From: Minicystis rosea
GTDB taxonomy: Bacteria > Myxococcota_A > Polyangia > Polyangiales > Polyangiaceae
Direction: 5' to 3'
Assembly (NCBI GenBank): GCA_001931535.1
Contig: CP016211.1
Location: 13,779,501 to 13,843,500, forward strand
DNA: 64,000 nucleotides
The position numbers were made by a program, and so were the translations under genes. Under the pieces are notes generated by a model. The model ran no database searches. It had not been told where the DNA came from and saw nothing but the letters and a program-made list of their open reading frames with translations. Below are positions 35,125 to 44,282 of this stretch, piece by piece (position 1 is the first letter of the stretch; the number at the start of each line of letters is the position of its first letter).

Positions 35125-35244
35125 CCGGCGCACGAAGGCCCTCCCGCTGGAGGGATCGACGTCGAATGCCCGCGAAGGGATGCGGGAGCGTTTGGTGCCA
35201 GCCAGCGCCGCACGATCGCATCCACGGCCGCGCGCTCATGCGTC

Positions 35245-35595
35245 GAGGCTTGCCGGCAAGGCAGCAGTGACCGGAAACGGTGCCGCGAGCCTTGCCGGCA
35301 AGGCGGTGGTGACCAGAAACGGTGTCGCGAGGCTTGCCGGCAAGGCGGTGGTGACCAGCGACGGTGTCGCGAGCCTTGCCGGCAAGCGGGTGAGGATCCG
35401 AAATCGGTGCAGCGAGCCTTGCCGGCAAGGCAGCAGTGACCGGAAACGGTTGGGCGAGGCTTGCCGGCAAGGCGGTGGTGACCGGAAACGGTGCTGGAGC
35501 CTTGCCGGCAAGGATCGGGAACCGAAAACGGTGCTGGAGCCTTGCCGGCAAGGCAGCGGTGACCGGAAACGGTGCTGCGACGCTTGCCGGCAAGC
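35245..35595. repeat. Array of nine 42-bp units, each with a perfect 12-bp palindrome
   Basis: Units start at 35245, 35287, 35329, 35371, 35414, 35456, 35497, 35537 and 35579 (the last is partial), 40-43 bases apart. All nine contain CTTGCCGGCAAG unchanged. Most also contain ACCGGAAACGGT, which can fold as ACCG-GAAA-CGGT with a GNRA-type loop. The array fills most of the 497-bp gap between two convergent genes. There are no unique spacers, so it is not CRISPR. Confidence 0.9.
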
Positions 35596-35621
35596 GTCTG
35601 GGCTCGCCCGCGGGTGGTTCG

Positions 35622-37079
35622 TCAGAACCCGGCGGCCTTCATGCCGGCCGCGTTGACGTCGAGGGCGCGGGCGCGGGGCGCGGGCCTGGCGGCGGGAGGG
35701 GCGGCGGCGTCGGCTTTGGCGGCGGCGCGGGCGCGCGAGATGCTCTGCACCGAGACCATCACGCGCTGCCGATCGGCTTCGCTCTTGGCGGCGGCGGCGG
35801 CCTGCTTGAGCTTGGTCTCGGCCTGCGCGAGCTGCTGATCGGCGGCCTCGTAGCGGCCGTCGTTGAGCTGCTGCGCGGCTTGGATGGTGATCTGCGCGGC
35901 CTGCTGCGTGGCCACGATGGTGCGGGTCTTCTCGTTGGCGTGCGCTTCGACCATGCGGCGATCGGTGGTCACCTGATAGCGCGCCACGACCTCGTGCATG
36001 CGCTCCAGGCCGCCGTCGGACGGGTCCTTGAACTTGAGGCGAACGCTGGCGAGCGGGCGGCTGCCCTCGCCCGCGGAGGTGACGCGCACGCGGAGCAGCA
36101 TCTCGCGGTGCTGGCCGGCGAACATGGTGCCGAGGGGGATCTGCACCGCGCCGTTCGGCATCATGTCGAGCCGCACGCCTTCGGCGCCGAGGATCTGCAC
36201 GCCCGGCGCCGGGACCACCTCGACCACGGCGGCGGTGGCGGCGGTGGTCTGGAGCAGGCCGATCTCACGCTCCAAGATGGCCGCGAGCTCGCGCGGCTCG
36301 TCGAGGTGATAGAGGCGGCCGCTCGAGCGCACCGCGAGCGCGTTCAACGTGTGCTCGTCGTAGTCGAGGCCGACGCCGATGGCGCTCACCTGCACGCCGC
36401 TGTCCGCGCCGCGCGCGGCGAGGGAGCCGAGCACTTCGGGGGACGACGGGCCGACGTTGGCCTGCCCATCGGAGATCATGACGATGCGGCGGACGGGATG
36501 CGTCGCCGGGCCGGCGGAGACGCGCTGCTCGGCCCAACGGAGGCCATCGAACATGTTGGTGCCGCCGAGGGGCGAGAGCTCCGAGAGGACGCTTCGGATC
36601 CCCTGCCGCGAGCGCGCGTCGAGCAGCTGGGGCGCGACGCGCTCCTCCGCGGTGTTGGCGAAGGTGGTGACGGAGACGATGTCCCCGTCTGACAGCTTGT
36701 CGACCAGCTTCTGGGCCGCGATGCGCGCGTTCTCGATCTTCGCGCCGGCCATCGATCCCGAGGTATCGATCACGACCGCGACGTCGGCCGGCGCCCGCGC
36801 GCGCTGCACCGCAGACGGGATGTCGACCCACACGCCGAGGGCCGTCTCCGACGTGCCGGCGAGGACGAAATCACTCTCGCCCGCCGCGCCGATCCACGCG
36901 CCCGAAGGACGGCTCGGCCTATCGGAGGCCTGCGCGGCGAGCTCGGCGGCACGGGCCGCGTCGTTCGTCGTCGCCGAGGGCGGCGCATCGTTGGCCGCGA
37001 CCGGTTGAGCGACGAGCGGGGCCGGTGCGCAGGCGGTGAGGGTCGAGGTGACGAACAGGCCGTACCAGAAGCGGTTCAT
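35622..37079 (-). CDS. VWA-domain lipoprotein
   Basis: A 485-aa protein. Its signal peptide has lipid Cys17 (LTAC), then an Ala/Pro/Asp linker. The VWA domain runs from about residue 98 to 280 with metal site DTSGS (105-109), the Thr region GGTNMFDGL and DGQANVG. A beta domain follows and then a long Ala/Gln/Lys helical tail with coiled-coil character. Paralog of the VWA protein at 4975 (same overall order). ATG 37079 sits just after GGAGGAGCCTCCTC, which is both ribosome site and palindrome. Likely surface or periplasmic protein-binding lipoprotein. Confidence 0.82.
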   Translation of the reverse strand: MNRFWYGLFVTSTLTACAPAPLVAQPVAANDAPPSATTNDAARAAELAAQASDRPSRPSGAWIGAAGESDFVLAGTSETALGVWVDIPSAVQRARAPADVAVVIDTSGSMAGAKIENARIAAQKLVDKLSDGDIVSVTTFANTAEERVAPQLLDARSRQGIRSVLSELSPLGGTNMFDGLRWAEQRVSAGPATHPVRRIVMISDGQANVGPSSPEVLGSLAARGADSGVQVSAIGVGLDYDEHTLNALAVRSSGRLYHLDEPRELAAILEREIGLLQTTAATAAVVEVVPAPGVQILGAEGVRLDMMPNGAVQIPLGTMFAGQHREMLLRVRVTSAGEGSRPLASVRLKFKDPSDGGLERMHEVVARYQVTTDRRMVEAHANEKTRTIVATQQAAQITIQAAQQLNDGRYEAADQQLAQAETKLKQAAAAAKSEADRQRVMVSVQSISRARAAAKADAAAPPAARPAPRARALDVNAAGMKAAGF

Positions 37080-37224
37080 GAGGAGGCTCCTCCCCCGCGG
37101 CGCGGGGACAAAGCGCAGGCCGGCGAGCCGTGCGGGAGAGGCCGCCGCTCGCGTCGGTAGGTGCAGGGGCTGCTTACGATCGAGGTTCGGGAACGATCTT
37201 CCGATCGCGCTACCCTGGCGACCG

Positions 37225-38058
37225 ATGGTGACGATCCTCGATGGGCCGCTCGGCACCGAGCTCGCGGCGCGCGGCGTCCCCACCCCGGGGCCGGCCTGGA
37301 GCGCCCGCGCCATCCTCGATGCCCCCGAGGTGATCGCGGCCATCCACCGGGACTACGCCGCGGCCGGCGCGACCGTGCACACGGCCAACACCTTCCGCAC
37401 GAAGGCGCGTCAGGTGGGCGCAGCCTGGGAGGAGCTCGCGCATCGCGCGGTCGCCCTCGCGCGCGCTTCGGTACCCTCGGCGCATCGCGTGGCCGGCAGC
37501 ATCGCGCCTCTGGAAGACTGCTACCGCCCCGATCTCTCACCGCACGATCCCCGCCCCGAGCATCGCGCGCTGGCCCGCGCCCTCGCCGCGGCGAGCGTCG
37601 ACATCCTCCTCTGCGAGACCTTCCCGCACGTGGGCGAGGCCCTCATCGCCGTCGAGGAGGCCGTCGCCACCGGGTTGCCCGTGTGGGTCTCGTTCACGGC
37701 CGGGCCGGACGGCACGCTGCTCACGCCCGAGGCAATCGCGGCCGGCGCACGCGAAGCGGTCCGGCGCGGCGCCGGCGCGGTGCTCGTCAACTGCACGGCC
37801 GCGACGCGCATCCTTCCCTATGTCGAGCGGCTCGCCGACGCCGGCGTGACGTTCGGTGCTTATGCGAACGCCGGTGATCCTGCCGAAGGGATCGGATGGA
37901 CCGAGCACGGCGACGTCGCTCGATACGCCGCGCTCGCGGAGCGCTGGGCTGCGTGCGGCGCGACGATCCTCGGTGGGTGTTGCGGAACCGGCCCGGCGCA
38001 CATGGCGGCCCTGGCTGCGCGCTTTCCGCCTCTTTCTTTGCACTCCGCCGGTGCTTGA
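37225..38058 (+). CDS. Homocysteine S-methyltransferase family protein
   Basis: A 277-aa cytoplasmic TIM-barrel enzyme. It starts with ILDGPLGTELAARG and carries the three zinc Cys of the family: Cys190 in VNCTA and Cys252-Cys253 in GGCCGTGP. HTANTFRT and ETFPHVGEA are also typical. Members methylate homocysteine to methionine using S-methylmethionine, SAM or a folate donor. At 277 aa it has the usual length for the stand-alone enzymes. ATG 37225 directly precedes the conserved start. It is divergent from the VWA lipoprotein. Confidence 0.88.
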   Translation: MVTILDGPLGTELAARGVPTPGPAWSARAILDAPEVIAAIHRDYAAAGATVHTANTFRTKARQVGAAWEELAHRAVALARASVPSAHRVAGSIAPLEDCYRPDLSPHDPRPEHRALARALAAASVDILLCETFPHVGEALIAVEEAVATGLPVWVSFTAGPDGTLLTPEAIAAGAREAVRRGAGAVLVNCTAATRILPYVERLADAGVTFGAYANAGDPAEGIGWTEHGDVARYAALAERWAACGATILGGCCGTGPAHMAALAARFPPLSLHSAGA

Positions 38059-38072
38059 GCATAGTCCCCGAC

Positions 38073-38666
38073 ATGCTGCGTGCGCCGACCCTCACCCTCG
38101 CTGCCTGCGCGCTCGCGCTCGGCCTCGCCGCCTGCCAAGAGGCGCCCCCGCCGCGCGCGCCCGCCGCGGGCAAGCCGGCTCCGGCAGCCTCCGCGGCGCC
38201 TATCGCCCCCAGCCGCCTGAAGCGGCCCGAGGTCGATCAAGTCCTGGTGCAGAACGGCCCGCCCTGGGTGCTGCGCCGGATCTTGAGCGAAGAGGTGATG
38301 TCCAAGGACGGCAAGTTCACCGGCTGGCGCCTCGTGGGCTTGCCCGAGGAGTGGCGCGGCATCGATCTGCGGCCCGGCGACGTGGTCACACGGATCAACG
38401 GCCTCCCGCTGGAGACCCCGGATCAAGCCTGGGAGGCGTGGAAGAGCGTGGCCAAGGCGCCCGATCTGCGCATCACGATCACGCGCGACGGCGCCGCCCG
38501 CGAAGTGGTCGTGCCCATCGACGGCGCCCCCTCCGCCGACACCCTGAAGCACCTCGACACCCCCGGCCCCCGCGCCGCCGCCCCCACCCCCGCTCCGCCC
38601 GCGCGCAAAGGCAGCGTGCAGCTCGGCGGCGGCTCCCACGACGGCGCCGACGAAGACTCGTACTGA
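38073..38666 (+). CDS. PDZ-domain lipoprotein
   Basis: A 197-aa protein. Its signal peptide has lipid Cys21 (GLAAC), followed by a Pro/Ala linker. Residues about 55-150 form a PDZ-like domain (WRLVGLPEEWRGIDLRPGDVV, RINGLPLETPDQAWEAW) resembling the C-terminal PDZ of GspC-type proteins. A Pro/Ala tail ends in DEDSY. PDZ domains bind peptide ends or partner proteins; no protease or secretion genes are adjacent. It starts 14 bases after the methyltransferase stop on the same strand. Confidence 0.8.
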   Translation: MLRAPTLTLAACALALGLAACQEAPPPRAPAAGKPAPAASAAPIAPSRLKRPEVDQVLVQNGPPWVLRRILSEEVMSKDGKFTGWRLVGLPEEWRGIDLRPGDVVTRINGLPLETPDQAWEAWKSVAKAPDLRITITRDGAAREVVVPIDGAPSADTLKHLDTPGPRAAAPTPAPPARKGSVQLGGGSHDGADEDSY

Positions 38667-38814
38667 TCCACAACCGCGCTCGACTGCGCGCCGCGCGGCC
38701 TCTCATGCTCGCCACGCGTGTTGTCCATCGCGCGATCGCACATCGAGCCGACCGCGCGATCGAGGTGACACGTCAGCCCCAAAGCAGCGTGACGCTCAAC
38801 GATTGAGCCGATGA

Positions 38815-39045
38815 GGCCTTCAAGCCTGCGCGGATATGGAGGCCCCGAAGGACCAAGCCTCCAGGACGAACCACCTCTCCTGATGCGCCTACGCCAGGCC
38901 CGAAGCGGCACACCTTCAAGCTTGCGCGGGTATGGAGGCCCCGAACGACCAAGCCTCCAGGACGAACACCTCTCCTGATGCGCCAACGCCAGGCCCGAAG
39001 CGGCGCGACCTTCAAATCGGCGGGGGTGGATCGAGGTATGGGGGG
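38815..39045. repeat. Second locus of the GCCAGGCCCGAAG repeat (95-bp period)
   Basis: In the 426-bp gap 38667-39092, GATGCGCCTACGCCAGGCCC at 38882 and GATGCGCCAACGCCAGGCCC at 38977 start units 95 bases apart. Each is followed by CGAAGCGGC and a variable part; CCTTCAAGC..TGCGCGG.TATGGAGGCCCCGAA recurs at about 38817 and 38913. The last unit runs into GGGTGGATCG and GGGGCCCCAACGG, matching the 30.4-kb element. The rest of the gap holds no gene I can support. Confidence 0.75.
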
Positions 39046-39092
39046 CCCCAACGGGCTTCGCCCGTTGGGGGGAAAGGACGCGAGTCCTTTCC
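39046..39092 (-). terminator. Double hairpin terminator of the outer-membrane gene
   Basis: Two perfect hairpins sit directly after the stop at 39093. The nearer is GGAAAGGAC-GCGA-GTCCTTTCC (39071-39092) and the further is CCCCAACGGGC-TTC-GCCCGTTGGGG (39046-39070). Either could end minus-strand transcription. Confidence 0.65.
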
Positions 39093-40016
39093 TTAGAGGT
39101 CAATGGCGAGGCCGGCGGTCCAACCCGTGGTGCCGACGTTCATGCTCTTGCTGGGCGTGAATCGGATGCTGTCCGAGAAGAACTCGCCGAAGAGATAGAC
39201 GTGGCCGATGCCCGTCGACTCCGCGAGGGTCGCGCTCGTGCGCGGCTCGAGGAAGTTCAGCGAGAGCATGCCGCCCACCGCGAGGTGCAGGCTCGGGGTC
39301 AGCCCCATGCCGGTCGCGTCCTCCGCCTGGCCGGCGGTGCAGGGCATGTAGCCGCCGCTCCCGTCCTTGCAGATGTGCTCGGTCCCGGTGTCCGTCCCGG
39401 CGCGCCACCACGTGAGCCCGACGCCCGCCTTGCCGTACGGCACGATGGGGATGCCCGTGCGGCGCAGGATCTCGTCGACACGCAACACGAACGAGCCGTG
39501 CATCGGCATGATCGTCAGCGTCGTGCTCTGCTCCGAGCAGCTCACGCCGGACATGCTCGAGTTGTTCAGGAACTGCGCCTTCGCGCCGAACCGCGTGAAG
39601 CCCCAGCCGAGCCCGAAGCCGAAGCCGCCCACGTACGGGATGCGCAGCGGAAGCCAATCGACCTCCGTGCCGACGTAGAATCGATAGCCGGCCTTGGCCT
39701 TTCCGGAGGCGGTGTCGGTCGACGAGCAGTCGGTCCCGAAGACGTTGTTGAAGGCCTCCGAGCCCTTGTCGCCCGAGGTCGCGAGGCTCGGTAGATAAGG
39801 CCCGAAGCGCAGCTCGACGTAGACGTTGCTCCGCTTGGCGGTGCGGGCGAGCGTGTCGTGGCGATCGGCTTGCCGCCAATCGTTGTCGGGCAGGTGCGCC
39901 ATCTGCGCGCGCGCCGGGCTGCCGGCGAGCGTGATCGCGAGGCCGGTCGCACCCAGCGCGAGCCAGCGAAAACAATGCCTGCGAAAACGATCAGGGAGTG
40001 TCGACGAGCGCTTCAT
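39093..40016 (-). CDS. Outer-membrane beta-barrel protein (MXAN_2562-like)
   Basis: A 307-aa protein. The signal peptide ends near residue 38 (PARA). The mature part is all beta, with alternating aromatic and Gly residues (YVELRFGPYLPSL, VGGFGFGLGWGFTRFGAK) and four to six Cys (GTDCSS, GVSCSEQ, ICKD, MPCTAG). The pattern GPYLP near the mature start and the pairing with a C-terminally anchored partner match what I recall of the MXAN_2562 family. Its ATG overlaps the stop of the partner gene (ATGA, 40016-40013). Function unknown. Confidence 0.78.
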   Translation of the reverse strand: MKRSSTLPDRFRRHCFRWLALGATGLAITLAGSPARAQMAHLPDNDWRQADRHDTLARTAKRSNVYVELRFGPYLPSLATSGDKGSEAFNNVFGTDCSSTDTASGKAKAGYRFYVGTEVDWLPLRIPYVGGFGFGLGWGFTRFGAKAQFLNNSSMSGVSCSEQSTTLTIMPMHGSFVLRVDEILRRTGIPIVPYGKAGVGLTWWRAGTDTGTEHICKDGSGGYMPCTAGQAEDATGMGLTPSLHLAVGGMLSLNFLEPRTSATLAESTGIGHVYLFGEFFSDSIRFTPSKSMNVGTTGWTAGLAIDL

Positions 40017-41400
40017 GCCTTCTCCGCGGCGCGAGCATTCTTCCGGTTCGAGCGCGAGGACCGCGCGCGCCGCGCGACGAGCCCCGCCGCCGCGACCGCG
40101 CACGCGCCGAGCCCGTGCCACGCGAGCGTATCGTTCTCGGCGCCGATGGTGCACGCGCTGCAGCTCACGCAGCCGGGACCGCCGTCGGCGCAATACTCGC
40201 CGAGGAACGTGACGGTTCGCTGGGGCGTGCCGCACTGGAGCGTGGAGATCGGGCCGACGTTGCCCACCTTGTCGAAAGCCGCGATGCCGACGATGTAGCG
40301 ATGGTCGTTCTCGGGGGGTTACCGTCGGCCAGCTTCAAGATGGTCATGTCCCTCGCGGTCGCCACCCACGTGTCGCGAACGACGTCGGGCGACGTCGCGG
40401 GGTTCGTGTCGGGGATGCTGTCCGTGGAGAGGCAAGAGCTGCTCTCGCCGCCGCCTTCGCCGCCGCTGCCACCCGTGCCGCCCGTGCCGCCGGCGCCACC
40501 CGTGCCGGTGGTGGTCGTCGTGGTGCCGCTGCTGCTGCTCGTACCGCCGCCCATGCCGCCCGTACCGGCGCCGCCCGTTCCCGCGCCGCCCGTTCCCGCG
40601 CTGCTGCTGCTGCTCGCGCCGCCCGTGCCGCCCGTGCCACCACCGCTGCTCGCGACGCTCGACGAGCTGCTGGGGCTCGCCGAAGCGGCGTCGCGGACGT
40701 AGACGTAGTAGCCGTACGTGTCGGCGTCCGCGCTGATGTTGGGCCGCACCACCTTCAGCATCCGGTCGCCGACGCCCAGCGTGATCCCGCTCGGCGCGGG
40801 CGGCCCGACGAGATCGATGATCATCGGGTACGTGGCGGTGTTGTCGCTGCTGACCGTCCCGTCGGTGTCGGTGCCGGTGTTCATGAGGAGGAAGTAGAGC
40901 GTCAGCGTCCGCGGCGCCTGGTCCGTGTTCGTCCCATCGCAGGTGGTGGGGTTGACGTCGTCGAACGCTTTGATGATCTGCTTCGCCGTGAGCTTGTAGT
41001 AGCCCACCTGCGGTGAGACGACGGGGAGCTTCACGCACTGCTCGTCACGCGTGAGATCGTTGGTGCAAGACGAGCCTTCGGAGGCCCAGATCTGCAGCGA
41101 GCCGCCCGCGCTGGCCGTGATCTGCACGGGGAACTGGATGTACCAGTCGGCATCCACGCAATCCGCGTGGCTCATCGTGAACTGCTGACCGGGCGGCCGA
41201 CCGTCCTTGGGGTCGTGGCCGCCCGAGATGTTGGCCGTGTTGATGGTCACGTTGGCGGCGGCCGCAGGCGCGCTGGCGAGGATCGTCGCGCCCGCGAGCG
41301 CGAGACCCGCAAGCCTCTCAGCCGTCCTCCGCGTACGCGTGATGTGAGGCGACACCCGCGATCCGCTCGTCCCTTGGACCTCTCGACTGATTCGGTTCAT
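40013..41400 (-). pseudogene. MXAN_2561-like surface protein with MYXO-CTERM-like tail, frameshifted
   Basis: The restored protein is about 463 aa. It has a signal peptide (to about residue 49), a beta-rich domain, an internal Ser/Gly/Thr low-complexity stretch (about 245-325), a fibronectin-like region, and a Cys-containing tail (CVSCSACTIG) with a hydrophobic span (LGACAVAAAGLVARRARSS) like a MYXO-CTERM sorting signal. The frame breaks at 40313-40318, a run of six G on the plus strand; a seventh restores GIAAFDKVGNVGPI. Both sides look coding, so a homopolymer error is likely. Stop and start overlap the barrel gene at 39093. Confidence 0.72.
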
Positions 41401-41594
41401 TCGGAAGCTCTCCGCTCGGCTTCCTTTTCAGCACAGCCCGTGCCACGGAGCAAACCCTCCGCGCGCGCGGAGCACCGAATCAACGCGCCCCGCACCCGTG
41501 ACGAAGTGGCGACGGAGTGGCCGCCCGCACCGAGCCGGTCTGCCAGGTTGTCATCCGCATCGAAGGGCGGATTGGCCCCGTCGCGGCGGAGCCT

Positions 41595-42056
41595 TCATTT
41601 CTGGGCGAAGTTGCGGATGGCCAAATCGATCTGGGCTTCCTGCTTCGTCACCTCGGCCTTCGGTCCGCCGGCCTCGATGACGTAGATCTTCGCGTCCGTG
41701 ACGAAGAGCACGAGGTAGTAAAGGTACGGTTCCTTCCCTTCGTCGTGCCCGAAGCGCATTTGTACGCCCTTGAGGCCGGAGGCGGTGGCGACGTCGCGTT
41801 TGTCGAGGAGCGCATAGCCCGCCATCTCGCGGGTGCGTCGCTCGAGCGCGCGCGACCAGAACGACATCGCGCCTTTGGGCTCGTTGTCGAAGGCACGAAT
41901 GCCGAGGACGACACCGTCGGCCGTGGTGGCGCGGTACTCGCGGGAGCCGTAGCGATCGCCGAGATCGACGAAGCCCGGCGGCGTGGCCGCGACGAAGGAG
42001 CGCCCGCAGCCGGCGGCGGCGAGCGCGAGGGCGAGGAGGAGCGCGCGGGTCGTCAT
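41595..42056 (-). CDS. Small hypothetical lipoprotein
   Basis: A 153-aa protein. Its signal peptide has lipid Cys17 (AAAGC). A compact domain follows (YRATTADGVVLGIRAFDNEP, RTREMAGYALLDKRDV, YLYYLVLFVTDAKIYVIEAG). Unrecognised family; the ending EAQIDLAIRNFAQK is amphipathic. Its ATG overlaps the stop of the DUF4349 gene (ATGA, 42056-42053), so the two are coupled and the lipoprotein may be its partner. The 194 bases on the other side (41401-41594) show nothing clear. Confidence 0.72.
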   Translation of the reverse strand: MTTRALLLALALAAAGCGRSFVAATPPGFVDLGDRYGSREYRATTADGVVLGIRAFDNEPKGAMSFWSRALERRTREMAGYALLDKRDVATASGLKGVQMRFGHDEGKEPYLYYLVLFVTDAKIYVIEAGGPKAEVTKQEAQIDLAIRNFAQK

Positions 42057-43021
42057 AGCGAGAGGAGCCTCCGGAGGCCGAGATCGTAGAGCCAATTCAC
42101 GGGGAGGCGGACTTGGCCGCCGACCTGCTCGCGCGGCTTGGCGTCGAAGGTCACGGTGATGGTCGAGAACACGGCGCGATCGCGGAGGAACTTCATCTTC
42201 CCTTCGATGCGCTCGATCTCGCCGGTGACGCGATCGAGCTCGCGCTCGATGGCGATCGACTCCTCCACCTTGGCGGCGCGCGCGAGGAGATCGGTGAGCC
42301 GCTGTTGCACGGCGCGCGCGCTCTTCAGGCGGATCTCGAGATCGCGAAACTGCTCGGTCACGTCCTCGGCGACGACCTGCCGGTGGAGCATGTCGCCGAC
42401 CTCTTCGACGCGCTTCACGGCCTCGTCGAAGCGCTGGGCGGGGACGCGGATGGTGACCGACTTGTCGTCCCGCTTGGCGAGGAAGCCGCCGAGCTCGCGA
42501 CCGAGCGTCTCCACCTTGGCGAGCGACGCGTTCACGTTGAACACGGCCATCGTGATCTGCGCGGTGTAGATGAGCATCGGCCCGCGCACCTGCACGGCCT
42601 CGCCGGCGTCGGAGCGCGTGCCGGGCGGTGGAGGCGGCGGCGGTGGAGCGCCCGGCGCCGCCGGCGCGGCGGGCATCGGGCGATTGTCGGCGATCCGCTC
42701 GTCGCGCATGCCTGAGCTCGTGCTCTCTTCAGCGGGCGGCGCGAGCATCGGGGCCGCTTCGGCGGCGGGAGACGCGGGCGGCCGCATCTCGCCGTCCGCG
42801 CAGCCCACGAGCAGCGCGAGCCCGGCGCACAGCACCGCCGGCGTGAAACGCTGCCAGAAAATCTGGGCGGCGCTGGGCCGCGCAGGGCGCGGCGGGCGAT
42901 CGAAACCGCTGGTCATGCCCGAGCGCGAAGCGCCGCCGACGAGCGGCGCTGAAGGCTGGCCACATGTGGCCGCACTTCGGGCGGGCAGCACGAGGGCCGC
43001 CGGCGTGATTCCTCGTCTCAT
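42053..43021 (-). CDS. DUF4349 domain protein
   Basis: A 322-aa protein. A hydrophobic signal (about residues 56-74, ending VGC) is followed by a Pro/Ala linker. The DUF4349 core then runs to the end: LIYTAQITMAVFNVNASLAKVE, a long helical coiled coil (SARAVQQRLTDLLARAAKVEESIAIEREL) and AVFSTITVTFDAKP. Family members are envelope proteins that usually carry a signal or lipobox and a C-terminal span; that span is missing here. ATG 43021 has a strong ribosome site (GAGGAGA) but makes the N-terminus unusually long; ATG 42916 would give a more normal signal. Coupled to the lipoprotein downstream. Confidence 0.75.
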   Translation of the reverse strand: MRRGITPAALVLPARSAATCGQPSAPLVGGASRSGMTSGFDRPPRPARPSAAQIFWQRFTPAVLCAGLALLVGCADGEMRPPASPAAEAAPMLAPPAEESTSSGMRDERIADNRPMPAAPAAPGAPPPPPPPPGTRSDAGEAVQVRGPMLIYTAQITMAVFNVNASLAKVETLGRELGGFLAKRDDKSVTIRVPAQRFDEAVKRVEEVGDMLHRQVVAEDVTEQFRDLEIRLKSARAVQQRLTDLLARAAKVEESIAIERELDRVTGEIERIEGKMKFLRDRAVFSTITVTFDAKPREQVGGQVRLPVNWLYDLGLRRLLSL

Positions 43022-43045
43022 CGGATCTCCTCGAGAGGTCCCCCA

Positions 43046-44110
43046 TCAACGGGTCGACCCGGCGGAGCTTACACGTCCACCTGTCGCGGCGGATCGCGGG
43101 TGATGCGCCGCCGGCGGCGCTCGGGTCGCCGCCTCGATCCAGGCTGCGACCAAGGCCGTGGCGTCGGCGAACGAGGCGGCCGCTTTTTCGGCGAGCGCGC
43201 GCGACGCGACGATGTGCGCCTGGCGCCGCAACAGCGCCTCCGGCGGCGCGCTGTCGCGCTCGAGCGCCTCCGCGATTTCGGCGGCGCTCTGCTCGAAGCG
43301 CCGCCGGGCCGCCGCTGCCCGCTCGGCCGCGTGTCGCGCCCGATCGAGGCTCGTGATCAAGGCCGCCAGCGCCGCCGGCCGGAGCGGCACCGGCCGCGGT
43401 TGCCCGGCCACCCCGACGCGCGCCGTCTCCTCGTGGAGATGAACATGGCTGGCGGCCGAATGACCATTCTCCATCACCGCGCTGCCATTCTCGATCACGA
43501 GATTGCCATTCTCGATCACGAGATTCCCATCGTCACGGGTGTGGTCCCCCACGCCCGCTCCGTGACGCGCGCTCGCTCGGCCCATCATCGCGGCATGGGG
43601 TTGGCTCGCCAACACCGCGCTGGGGCGCGTGTCGCGGCCTCTCTCGTGCGGCCCGACGCCGTCGCTTTCGCTGCTTTCGCTCTCCACGCCGGGATCGTGA
43701 GCCTCGATGTGGGCGTCGCCGTTTGGGCGTTCGGTCTCCCGCGAGTGGACGTCGAGGCCATTCGGGGGCGTGCTCGCGTGCGCGCGGCTCGGCTCGGTGG
43801 GAGGGGCGGCGAGGATGATCTCTTCTGCGGCTTCCGTGCTTTGGGTTTCCAGCGGAGCGTCGGTGCGAGCACCGTCGTTCTGGGGCTGTTGCGGGAGCTC
43901 TGCCACGATCCCACCGCCGTCCATCACCGCGCCGTCGGTCTCGCGGATCACGAAGACGTCGTCGCGCCCGTGCATGCGCTCCTGCCGCAGCGAGGTCGCG
44001 AGGGCCAGCGCCTCTTCGAGCCGCACGATCCCTCGTCGCAGCGGCAAGCGCGACTTGCGAAAACGGACGAACACCCCGAACGTCGTGCCCCTGGATCCGC
44101 TGTCGAACAT
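43046..44110 (-). CDS. Hypothetical protein with linker repeats and helical C-terminus
   Basis: A 354-aa protein. The first 65 residues are a compact domain (GTTFGVFVRFRKSRLPLRRG, VFVIRETDGAVM); then about 190 residues of polar, Glu/Asp/His-rich linker; then a helical Ala/Arg/Glu-rich C-terminus (about 245-335, ALITSLDRARHAAERA). The linker holds three seven-residue repeats of the type NLVIENG. No signal or span. Family unknown. ATG 44110, preceded by GAGGGGAG, is preferred over an upstream start at 44170. It ends 25 bases before the DUF4349 gene on the same strand. Confidence 0.62.
   Translation of the reverse strand: MFDSGSRGTTFGVFVRFRKSRLPLRRGIVRLEEALALATSLRQERMHGRDDVFVIRETDGAVMDGGGIVAELPQQPQNDGARTDAPLETQSTEAAEEIILAAPPTEPSRAHASTPPNGLDVHSRETERPNGDAHIEAHDPGVESESSESDGVGPHERGRDTRPSAVLASQPHAAMMGRASARHGAGVGDHTRDDGNLVIENGNLVIENGSAVMENGHSAASHVHLHEETARVGVAGQPRPVPLRPAALAALITSLDRARHAAERAAAARRRFEQSAAEIAEALERDSAPPEALLRRQAHIVASRALAEKAAASFADATALVAAWIEAATRAPPAAHHPRSAATGGRVSSAGSTR
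43464..43526. repeat. Three 21-bp direct repeats inside the helical-protein gene
   Basis: CCATTCTCSATCACSRSRYTG-type units at 43464-43484, 43485-43505 and 43506-43526 encode the tandem heptapeptides SAVMENG/NLVIENG. Copies two and three differ by one base, indicating recent slippage. Confidence 0.8.
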
Positions 44111-44282
44111 GCTCCCCTCGCGTGCCATCGAGTCACGGGAAAAGACCGTCACGGAAAAGACCGCGCCCATTCCTTCCCTGGCTATCCCCTTTGGGATCCT
44201 CCCTCACGCCGTGCTGCCTGGTCGAAGATGGTGCCGTCTCGGGCCTCGCATGGATATCCTCCGTCACCTCCGCGGGTGAGGG

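Noticed and set aside
32683..35133. An 816-codon minus-strand frame
   Set aside because: Antisense to the SprT-like gene and the lipoprotein, both of which have clear motifs.
35245..35595. CRISPR array
   Set aside because: Units follow each other without unique spacers and no cas genes are present.
35105..35656. A 183-codon plus-strand frame with 14-residue repeats (LAGKAVVT type)
   Set aside because: It is produced by the 42-bp DNA repeats, loses the pattern when unit length changes to 40, 41 or 43, and has no ribosome site.
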